Shown: positions 1 through 7,404 of the stretch, one piece after another
Layout of the letters: each line of letters begins with the position of its first letter
Numbering within the stretch: position 1 is the stretch's first letter
Assembly (NCBI GenBank): GCA_051001135.1
Contig: JBPCNO010000166.1
Span: forward strand, 1-64,000
Reading direction: 5' to 3'
DNA from: CAWHMN01 sp051001135
GTDB taxonomy: Bacteria; Acidobacteriota; Terriglobia; Terriglobales; Acidobacteriaceae
DNA: 64,000 bases
Notes under the pieces: generated by a model
What the model saw: only the letters and a program-made list of their open reading frames with translations
The model's database searches: none
What the model was told of the DNA's origin: nothing
Made by a program: the position numbers and the translations under genes

Positions 1-1309
1 CGACGGTGGTCACATCAACTTTCGAGGAATTGTAGATGCCCAGAGCACCGGTTACGCCTACCACCGCCACACTGGCTGAGTAGTTCATCACGCCGCCGCC
101 ATCGAGAACGTGGTCTGCGGAGAACCCCGCAATCTTTCCGGACGCACGGTCCACGCCGATGCGCGAACGCATCTGGAATGCGTGACGCTTGATGCCACCC
201 TGAAACTGCTGATAGCGGTCATGCGCTAGGCGAACGGCGCGGCCGGGAAAGAACATGGCTGCCAGCGCTACATAAAGCGGGAATGGCGTGTGGTCGCGGC
301 CGCCAAAACCGCCGCCGACGTATGCGAACTGCGCATCGATGCTTTTCGGCCTGAAGCCGGAAGTGGCTTCTCCGAGCAGAAACGCAAGGGATTCTGCAGT
401 CTCATAGGGCGACTGCACGCCGAGGACTGATTCGAGCTCGCTGGTCGCGGGGTCATACCAGGCGAGTCCGCACTCCGGCTCGAGAAACATCGGATCCACG
501 GACTGGGTCTCGAAATCGCGCTCAAGCACCAGCATGCCCGGGTCTTTGCCGGCAAGCATGGCGCGAATCTCTTCGCCGTAGGTGACGCCCGCCTTGTACT
601 CGCCTCCCTTCGCAATCGGAAGCGGCTCCCAGATTGGTCGGCCGGTGTTCTTCTCCATTACAGAGGGACTCACCCACCCTGCTTGCAACGGCGAATACAC
701 ATCCGGAGAGTCCGGCGTCGGCCCTGCGATCCGAGTGAACCGGAATGCGGCATAGTTGGGGGCTTTCACCGGCCCCGTTTCCGCACCGAACTTAAGATAA
801 TGGCCATCGCGCAACGCTAGCCGAGCCTTGTCGAACTCGTCGAACTTCTCAAAGACGAGCAGCGCCAGCGGCTGCCCGAGATAGACCGGCGTCTTGCCGA
901 GCGGGCAGAACAGGTCGCCGGCGTAGAACTGCGGCGCGCGCGCGTTGATACGTCTCACGTCCTCTTCCGTCACAACGGCGGAGGGCTTGGCGATATTGTT
1001 CAACCGCGCCAGATCGATGCCGGAGTAGACGTGCGTTGCATTGTTGCTCCGCACCAGCAGTGCGTGCGATGTGCCTTCCGGCCATCCGGGAAGATCGGAG
1101 GACCGGAAGTCCGAAGCGTATAGCTTTGCGCCTGTAGCTTTCGACACACCATCGATGCGGCCGCTTGCCGGCTTGCGGACCCCCCTTCCGGGGAGCGTCT
1201 CACGCGACGTGAAACCGCGCATCTGTCCGAGGCCGATGCGGGATACGCTCAGAGTAATACCACCGGCAGCAGCCCATTGCATGAATTCCCGTCGTGTAGT
1301 CTTCAGCAT
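1..1309 (-). CDS. Xanthine dehydrogenase-family molybdopterin-binding subunit, Tat-exported (3' end outside window)
   Basis: The reading frame opens at ATG 1309 and runs off the left edge, giving about 436 residues of a large subunit that is usually 700-770 residues. The N-terminus carries a twin-arginine motif (TRREFMQ) followed by a short hydrophobic stretch, so the protein is probably exported folded with its molybdenum cofactor. Further in, a glycine-rich motif GGGFGGRDH matches the molybdopterin-contacting GGGFGGK region of aldehyde oxidase/xanthine dehydrogenase large chains. Members of this family hydroxylate aldehydes or N-heterocycles and pass electrons through a 2Fe-2S subunit to a cytochrome. 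The partner subunits are not visible here and may lie beyond the left edge. Substrate cannot be inferred. The gene starts about 70 bp downstream of the multicopper oxidase on the same strand, so co-transcription is possible. Confidence 0.88.
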   Translation of the reverse strand, partial: MLKTTRREFMQWAAAGGITLSVSRIGLGQMRGFTSRETLPGRGVRKPASGRIDGVSKATGAKLYASDFRSSDLPGWPEGTSHALLVRSNNATHVYSGIDLARLNNIAKPSAVVTEEDVRRINARAPQFYAGDLFCPLGKTPVYLGQPLALLVFEKFDEFDKARLALRDGHYLKFGAETGPVKAPNYAAFRFTRIAGPTPDSPDVYSPLQAGWVSPSVMEKNTGRPIWEPLPIAKGGEYKAGVTYGEEIRAMLAGKDPGMLVLERDFETQSVDPMFLEPECGLAWYDPATSELESVLGVQSPYETAESLAFLLGEATSGFRPKSIDAQFAYVGGGFGGRDHTPFPLYVALAAMFFPGRAVRLAHDRYQQFQGGIKRHAFQMRSRIGVDRASGKIAGFSADHVLDGGGVMNYSASVAVVGVTGALGIYNSSKVDVTTV

Positions 1310-1381
1310 CCCGTCTTCTCACGAACCTGTCCGGCGACTTGCGCCGGCGCTCTCCGCCACTAAGCAGCAGACGCGGTCTCT

Positions 1382-4300
1382 TTATTCTCCGGCTAATACC
1401 ACTGGACGCGATCCCCTTAAAGAAAGGACTTGGCCTAGCGGGGAAGGCTCAAGCATGTTCGCCTTCAGACCACGCCTGACGAAATCGAACTTGAGGATCT
1501 GCTGGCCTAGAGGAGACGCTCCACTCACCAGCAGGTTCGCGCCGACCGTGGTGCTGGTGGCGGCCACCTGGGTGCCGGTGTCTCCTGCGAATGGTTGGAA
1601 ACTTGCAATCTCGCGAAACGACGCGCTGTGATCGTGCATGGACGGATTGCTCAGGTACATCGCCGGCCCACCATCCAGCGCGGATCCGCTGGAGAAGACT
1701 TTTACCGTGCCCGGGCCGCTCAGCTCGCTGACGATGATGCGCTTCGCACCGCCGAGCGATCCGGCCAGCCAGCCGACAGCCAGCGAAACACCGCCTTTGT
1801 AATCCTTGCCGAAGGGCAGGAACGATGCCGAATTCACCGGCTGATCGATCGGTTCCATCTTCATTCCGCTATGGCTGCCGCTTTGGATGGGTGTTAGCAG
1901 CGGAAATACGAAGACCTTGACTTGTGCCGTGCTTTCTGCCCCTGGAGCGGTGAGGATGCTCTCCCGCCCGGTGCCGAAGTCAATGAAGCCTGCCGACAGG
2001 CTGACGCCCGAAGTGTCATTTGCGTACGGTATGAACTTCGAGAACACGGCGGGCGCGGTGCCGAGTGCCGGCAACTCGGACCTGTAGACCTTCACTTCGC
2101 TCGGAACCCCTGGACCCGACCCAACAATGATGTTGTCAGACGTAGTTCCATCGATCTGCGCAGCGGCGACGTTCACGCCGGAACGCATAGCGTCTGGAAA
2201 CGCCTGGAATCGCGCCAGTTCCGTGCCAAAGGGACCGCGATTGGTTCGTGCGCCCGCGTAAGCAACAACTTCAGGAGCATGGTCTTTTCCAGCGCCGACG
2301 ATCAGATCGAGAACGCCGTCACCGTCGATATCCGCCATCGCGATGTTGAGGTTTCCCGTATACCCCGTGAACGGGATGACGGTGGCAAAAACCTTATCAT
2401 TCTTTCCATCGAGAATGCGAACCTCGGTCGGGTTTGAAGCAGAGCTACCCGGCACGACCACCGCATAGCTGGACACCGCAGGAATGACGTTGACCATCGC
2501 CATGAGTCCGTTGTCCTCATGATTGAGGCGATGGCAGTGCATTACGTAAAGCCCGGCGTAGTCGTCGAACCGCGTGCGGACGGTGAGAAGACCGGGCTCG
2601 ATGACACTCTCGTCCGCGTTCATTGTTGGTGCGGGTACGTTGACGTTGTCCAGACCGTAATGCGTTGGGCCATAGTGCAGGCCCGTGGTCGGATCAAAAT
2701 ACTCCATCACCTGGAAGTCGTTCACGTGAATATGGACCGGATGCTCATCGTTGTTGTGGTTGATGAACTTCCATTCCTCCACCGAGTTCAGACGCGGCTG
2801 AAGCAGGGGAACATTGGGGAAAGCGCCGCCATCGAAGGCATACACGAACGACTTCGGGTCAGAAGGGGCCGCCATGCTATTGAGGAATCCGCCTGAGATG
2901 ACGATTTCTCGCGTCATATCCGGCTTCTCGTCGGAGACATCAATAAAGGAGGTGTAACCTCCAAGCGGCTGCTCAGTGAAAAATTGCGTTGTCTCGCCGT
3001 TGCCCTCTGTTGACGTGGCTCTCGCCAGCATCTGCGTCGGAAATACGAAAAAACCATCGCGATAGCTGTATGCCGAAGGCTCTACGGTCAGGGTTCCCAG
3101 AACAGCCGGAGGGTTCTCGGTACCATCGTTCGTGTAGAGAATTCCGGGAGCATTGATCGTCTTTGCGCCGCTTCCGAGCGGAGGCATCTCGAGAACGAGA
3201 TCGCCTTCTTTCGGAATTGTGACTGCTATAGCGGCGCGACTTGCCGGCGGAAGCAGCAGGCGCGTTCCCTCGTCAGTAGGCGGATACTCCACGACCCCAA
3301 ACGGATTGCCGTCCTCGCCGACAATGGCGATTTTTGGATGGTACCCGGTCGCTGTTTCGGTGAGCTGAACGTTCATGTAGGCGAAGTCGCTCACGTTCGC
3401 GAGTACCCAGATCTCTGTCTGGCCACCCTTCGCCCTGATGGTCGGTTCGAACTGCCCGTTTACCGTAAATTGGACGTCGCGCAGGTAATCCGGCAATGAC
3501 GGGTCCGCCGGAAGCACTTTGCCACCCTGGTCCTTGGCCCCCTTGAACGTCTGCAGATTGCTCGGAATTGTCTGTAGCAGTCCGCGGTTGTTGTGAATCG
3601 AAAGCGGGCCGGCATACCAGACCGTAAAAAACGTGGAGCCCCTCGCAAACCTGGTGAAATTGACCGGCGCAAGCAACGGCCGGTATGTTCCCTTCGCGAG
3701 TTCGTCTCCCTTTGGTGGAACAATGCTGCTGACATACTGCGGCCAGTTCACATTGTTCAACTGCGCTTCTCCATTCGCCCGGCCGTAAACGGCGTTGTAC
3801 TGCAGCACCATGTTGCGGATAGGGATCTTCTTCTCCGTGACGACAGGAAGATTGCCGTCCGTGCGTCCAATCGCCAGCAGTCCAGCTAGACCCGAGTAAG
3901 TCTGTTGCCCGGTCAGTGTATGGAGGTGGGAGTGATACCAATACGCCCCCTGCGGCATGTTCTTCGGAATCTCGTACGCATACGTATTCGACATGCCCGC
4001 GGGTACATGCAGCATGACGTTGTCGGAGTTTCCCTTAGGGCTTACGTGAATGCCGTGGACATGGAGGTTCAGCGGTGAAGACTTCATCTGAATGGGATCG
4101 ATAGGAACTTCTCCATTCAGCCTCGTGTACTGCGGGCTGAAGTAGTCACCAATCGTCAGGTCGGTAAGAGCGTTGTCGAGATGCACGATCAGCTTTTCAC
4201 CGGGATAGACTTTCAGAGTCGGGCCCGGGTACAGGCTCTTGCCCGAGGTCTCGCCGGTTGAGGCCGTACCGCGAATCAGCTCATAGTCGAAGAGCAGGAA

Positions 4301-4555
4301 GTCCTGGACGGGCTTGGCAACCGTATCCAGCCTGGCCGCACTCTGGCGGGCCGTCAGCCGGACCTCCAGAACCCCATCTTTAGTCGACAAGGTGACCGGC
4401 TCGCGAAACTCGGATGGAACGTGTGGGCTGGCGGTAGCGGGAGCAGTCTGTGATTGCAGCAGTTGACCAGTCAGGAAGGACAGAACGCCAAGAACGACTG
4501 CCGGAAGAACGCGAAACAGGTAGGAGTTTCCCACGAAACCTGCAAAGGAGCCCAT
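1382..4555 (-). CDS. Secreted multicopper oxidase with C-terminal FG-GAP/VCBS propeller
   Basis: All four copper-ligand motifs of a three-domain multicopper oxidase are present in order: HVHG, WYHSHLH, HPVHIH and the type-1 site HCHRLNHEDNGLM. The last 350 or so residues form a different module with repeated calcium-loop motifs such as DIDGDGVLDLIVG, which is an FG-GAP/VCBS propeller of the integrin alpha type. The frame could start at 4678, but ATG 4555 is preferred because it has GGAG six bases upstream and gives a clear signal peptide (hydrophobic core FRVLPAVVLGVLSFL). Multicopper oxidases oxidise phenols, metals or Cu(I) and reduce O2 to water. The propeller could anchor the enzyme to a surface or polymer; that is inference. 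At about 1,057 residues it is roughly twice the usual length because of the fusion. Confidence 0.9.
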   Translation of the reverse strand: MGSFAGFVGNSYLFRVLPAVVLGVLSFLTGQLLQSQTAPATASPHVPSEFREPVTLSTKDGVLEVRLTARQSAARLDTVAKPVQDFLLFDYELIRGTASTGETSGKSLYPGPTLKVYPGEKLIVHLDNALTDLTIGDYFSPQYTRLNGEVPIDPIQMKSSPLNLHVHGIHVSPKGNSDNVMLHVPAGMSNTYAYEIPKNMPQGAYWYHSHLHTLTGQQTYSGLAGLLAIGRTDGNLPVVTEKKIPIRNMVLQYNAVYGRANGEAQLNNVNWPQYVSSIVPPKGDELAKGTYRPLLAPVNFTRFARGSTFFTVWYAGPLSIHNNRGLLQTIPSNLQTFKGAKDQGGKVLPADPSLPDYLRDVQFTVNGQFEPTIRAKGGQTEIWVLANVSDFAYMNVQLTETATGYHPKIAIVGEDGNPFGVVEYPPTDEGTRLLLPPASRAAIAVTIPKEGDLVLEMPPLGSGAKTINAPGILYTNDGTENPPAVLGTLTVEPSAYSYRDGFFVFPTQMLARATSTEGNGETTQFFTEQPLGGYTSFIDVSDEKPDMTREIVISGGFLNSMAAPSDPKSFVYAFDGGAFPNVPLLQPRLNSVEEWKFINHNNDEHPVHIHVNDFQVMEYFDPTTGLHYGPTHYGLDNVNVPAPTMNADESVIEPGLLTVRTRFDDYAGLYVMHCHRLNHEDNGLMAMVNVIPAVSSYAVVVPGSSASNPTEVRILDGKNDKVFATVIPFTGYTGNLNIAMADIDGDGVLDLIVGAGKDHAPEVVAYAGARTNRGPFGTELARFQAFPDAMRSGVNVAAAQIDGTTSDNIIVGSGPGVPSEVKVYRSELPALGTAPAVFSKFIPYANDTSGVSLSAGFIDFGTGRESILTAPGAESTAQVKVFVFPLLTPIQSGSHSGMKMEPIDQPVNSASFLPFGKDYKGGVSLAVGWLAGSLGGAKRIIVSELSGPGTVKVFSSGSALDGGPAMYLSNPSMHDHSASFREIASFQPFAGDTGTQVAATSTTVGANLLVSGASPLGQQILKFDFVRRGLKANMLEPSPLGQVLSLRGSRPVVLAGE

Positions 4556-5187
4556 GAATTCTCCGTCTGATGAGAGGCCGTGGAGGAGACAACTCTGCGT
4601 TCGAGAACGACGGTTCGCCCTGTCACAGAACTTCCAAGACTTTGTAAAGGTTGAGTCGTAAAGGGTGAGTCGCCTCATACTAAAGGCGATCTCGACGAAA
4701 CACTAGCGCTATTTATCCCATAGCACCTTAGGCTACTAGCAGCACGCCGCACGCGCCGCGGATGTGACGTAAGCCGTTCAAGGAGGCGGCTTTGATGGCT
4801 GCATGCAAGGCTTTCGTCCGATCATGAGACAGCCTGGCAGCGCTGCTTGGCGCTGTCCCGATCGCGCCTGGGACAGGCGTTCGCAGAGAGGGAGCGATGA
4901 CCCGGTAAGCTATGTGTCAATAGTGAAGGATCTGAAGAACCTGAGCAGCCTGAAGCTGGGCGCCATGGCTCTGGAGAATAGGTTCGATTGCGATCGCCCT
5001 CCGGGCAGGTTACCTCAGCTCGCAGTGAAGCATCGCCAGCGGGGCTCCAAATAGGGGCTCCGGTAATTACGCGAATGAGAAGCTTTTAGGAAACTGAAAA
5101 GGCTCAGCGGATGCATTTCGGCTGAAGCCCCACTAATCCGCGTTGGTAAAAGCTCATTTCGGCCCCAAATAGCGCTTCAGGACCGTC
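4556..5187. other. Intergenic scar region without a convincing gene
   Basis: No supported gene lies here. An 83-codon open frame at 4803-5054 (plus) has arginine/proline-rich shadow-like composition, no clear ribosome site and no recognisable motif. A short GGGGCTCC direct repeat lies near 5040. The stretch ends in a tRNA-like 3' end and is followed by a collapsed transporter pseudogene, so I read it as a site of past recombination. That is inference. Confidence 0.5.
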
Positions 5188-5213
5188 GGAGGTTCGAATC
5201 CTCTCCCCGACCA
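5188..5213 (+). other. tRNA 3'-end-like sequence (T-arm, short acceptor strand, CCA); possible attachment-site remnant
   Basis: The bases form a canonical T-arm: stem GGAGG (5188-5192), loop TTCGAAT (5193-5199) and stem CCTCT (5200-5204, closing pair G-T), then CCCCGA and a terminal CCA at 5211-5213. An intact tRNA needs seven acceptor bases plus a discriminator before CCA, and only six bases are present. No matching 5' acceptor (GTCGGGG-like) or anticodon arm is seen in the preceding 100 bases. It is therefore not a functional tRNA gene but may be the 3' part duplicated by an integrated element, or a decayed tRNA. No integrase is present in the window. Confidence 0.4.
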
Positions 5214-5311
5214 ATCAAATCAAGAACTCACGCCAGATTTCGCTGATAGCGTTGCACCGCTAGCGGGCTGGGGCTCCAATCGACTAGACGCATGCCCGTT
5301 CCAGTACCAGT

Positions 5312-5526
5312 TCAGGACAGGTTGCGGCCGGTTGCCGCGAGGATGAAGGCTGCGATAACCAGGAGCGCGGCTCCGGCCAGTTGAGTCAGAAGAGGCTTGC
5401 GGCCTGCGTGTCTCCACTCCCGGGTGACAACGCCAAGAAGGCTGGCCGTGATGACGGCAGGGCAAAGCTCGCATTCATCACGCCCGCGACGACGAGCAGC
5501 GAGAGTCCTATCGCGGTCCGATTTCA
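5312..5526 (-). pseudogene. Collapsed RhaT-like sugar/proton symporter remnant
   Basis: Two fragments in different frames abut each other. Reading from about 5526, the first gives IGLSLLVVAGVMNASFALP, which resembles the first membrane helix of RhaT-type L-rhamnose-proton symporters. After a frame change near 5462, the second gives SLLGVVTREWRHAGRKPL followed by a hydrophobic helix and a stop at 5312-5314. This resembles the C-terminal end of E. coli RhaT, which has a KEWNNAGRRP segment before its last helix. The whole central part (about 250-280 residues) is missing, so the gene is dead. It implies that an ancestor imported rhamnose or a similar sugar here. The family match is from memory of the RhaT ends and is moderately strong; the broken state is read directly. 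Confidence 0.6.
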
Positions 5527-5609
5527 TGCTTCAGAGGCCTTGCGAACAAGAAGGCTTGATGCCGTCCTGACGGACTTAGCGCGATCCAGATCTGCCTGAG
5601 CCCTCGAAA

Positions 5610-7403
5610 TCATTGGGCTTGTATGACTGGCAGCAGCAGAGCTGATGGATGCTGGGCGTCATGAAAGATCGTATTTGTGGCTGACACGTGGCGCTGAGCA
5701 AATCCAGCATCTTCGCCGGTATTCAGATTCCGATCGAAGCGGGGGAAATTACTGCTTGAAACCTCCAGTCGTAGCATGTGCCCCGGGCGGAAGACATTGC
5801 TGGTAGACCAGAGATCGATGGCAAACTTATAGACCTGTCCCGGGGTGAGCATTTCCGGCTTCTCCGGAGAAGCGCGATACCGCGCGCGGATGATCCCTTC
5901 GGTCAGGTTTCTAGCGAAGCCATCGGGCGATACATCCACCAGCTTGGCCGTCAAGTCGGTGTCCAGCGCTGAGGATGTTGCATAAAGCTCAAGGCTGATC
6001 GGGCCAGTCACCTCGATGTCCTGAGCGAAAGGCGGAGTCGAGTAGACCAAAACGTCACCACGAGCTTCGACGGAACGCTGGTCCCGCGCGCCTGGCTCCA
6101 GGTGCACAGGATCGCAACACAATGGACCGCCGACGGTGGGCACAGGATTGGATGGGTCGTACACAAAGTGATCGGAAGGCTCAGAGTGTTGCGTGCTCGT
6201 CGAGAGACGGCCGCTCCCGTGGAGCGAATTGGCGTGCCCATCTGAATGCAGGAAATACTTTACGGTGTGGGATTGAGGCAGGGGCCAGTCATCTTCCTCA
6301 CGCCACTCGTTCACCCCCATCACGAAGATCTTGACCGGCTTCTCTTTAGAAAATCCATTCTGGATGCCTTTGAAAAGATAGTCGTACCAGCGTAGAGTGA
6401 CATCGTTTTCGTCGAAGTCAGCGGCCTGAGGACCAAAATCTACGTCGCCGACCTTCCGATCGCGCCCCGCGTGGCCTCCGAGGGTGATCAACAGGCGCTG
6501 TTCGGCACGAGCTGTCTCGCTTCCGCCCCGCGCCTTCATGCCCATGTAATTGCGCAGGGACCCGCCTTGAAAGATGTCATACCAGGCAGTTATGGTCAGG
6601 GCAGGAACGGTAATGTCAGCGTAGTGATCCTCAATCGACCAGCGTTTCCAATAGTCGTCGTAACTCGGGTGCGCGAGCCAGTCCATGAAGTAGGGAGCTA
6701 GAGACGCGGTCAACTTAGGTGTGGCCGGAAAATCCTGGAAGTTGAATACCGGATAATTGGCGACGGGAAGCTTCCAGGCCTCTTTCATCGCGTTTGTATC
6801 GTTCAATGCCAGGCGATCGAGCGTGTCCTGTGCAAGAATCGACGTCCACGATTCATCGAACCATTGTTCGAAAGCTCCGCCCTGGTAGGTCCAGCCATCA
6901 TGATAATTGCTCGCCGTTATGACTGGGCAGATGCCGGCGAGGTGCGGCGGGTGGGCGATGGCTGCCAACGTTTGGGTGGCCCCGACGTAGGAACCGCCAA
7001 ACATGCCCACCTTTCCATTTGCATAGGGCAGCGATGCCGCCCATTCCACTGTGTCGTAGCCGTCTTCCGATTCATGCTTGAAGGGGTACCATTCACCGTC
7101 AGATGTGTAGCGGCCGCGAACATCTTGAATGACCACTACATAACCGTTTGCCGCGGCCCTGTAGCCGAAATCTACCTCAAAGTCCGATTTGCCGTTCTTA
7201 CCATAAGGCGTGCGCTGCAGGAGCACCGGGAAGCGGCCTCCCGGCTTCGGTCTATAGATATCCGCGCGGAGGACAACACCGTCGCGCATCTTTACTGGGA
7301 TGTCGCGCTCGACTATCACCTCCAGCGGAGTGGCGGCTCGGACAAGGCCTGGAGCCGCCGCGAAACAGATGAGCACTGCAAAGCAGAGTATTCTGTGGTT
7401 CAT
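5610..7403 (-). CDS. CocE/NonD-family serine hydrolase (peptidase S15-like), secreted
   Basis: This 597-residue protein has a signal peptide (MNHRILCFAVLICFAAAPGL) and the typical start of the CocE/NonD family: strand motif MRDGVVLRADIYRP, then RTPYGK, then the nucleophile elbow GGSYVG with Ser138. The C-terminal third is the jelly-roll domain of X-Pro dipeptidyl peptidases and cocaine esterases (around DIEVTGPISLELYA and DTDLTAKLVDVSPDG). Such enzymes hydrolyse esters, amides, glutaryl-cephalosporins or X-Pro peptides; substrate cannot be chosen from sequence. The start ATG lies one base after the stop of the upstream DUF5054 gene (TGA-T-ATG), so the two are almost certainly translated together. 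Length fits the family. Confidence 0.9.
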   Translation of the reverse strand: MNHRILCFAVLICFAAAPGLVRAATPLEVIVERDIPVKMRDGVVLRADIYRPKPGGRFPVLLQRTPYGKNGKSDFEVDFGYRAAANGYVVVIQDVRGRYTSDGEWYPFKHESEDGYDTVEWAASLPYANGKVGMFGGSYVGATQTLAAIAHPPHLAGICPVITASNYHDGWTYQGGAFEQWFDESWTSILAQDTLDRLALNDTNAMKEAWKLPVANYPVFNFQDFPATPKLTASLAPYFMDWLAHPSYDDYWKRWSIEDHYADITVPALTITAWYDIFQGGSLRNYMGMKARGGSETARAEQRLLITLGGHAGRDRKVGDVDFGPQAADFDENDVTLRWYDYLFKGIQNGFSKEKPVKIFVMGVNEWREEDDWPLPQSHTVKYFLHSDGHANSLHGSGRLSTSTQHSEPSDHFVYDPSNPVPTVGGPLCCDPVHLEPGARDQRSVEARGDVLVYSTPPFAQDIEVTGPISLELYATSSALDTDLTAKLVDVSPDGFARNLTEGIIRARYRASPEKPEMLTPGQVYKFAIDLWSTSNVFRPGHMLRLEVSSSNFPRFDRNLNTGEDAGFAQRHVSATNTIFHDAQHPSALLLPVIQAQ

Positions 7404-7404
7404 A

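Noticed and set aside
4803..5054. 83-codon open frame on the plus strand in the scar region
   Set aside because: Composition is like a frame shadow, there is no ribosome site and no family motif.
5120..5213. A complete tRNA gene ending in CCA at 5213
   Set aside because: Only the T-arm and a six-base acceptor strand are present; no anticodon arm, D-arm or matching 5' acceptor strand is found upstream.
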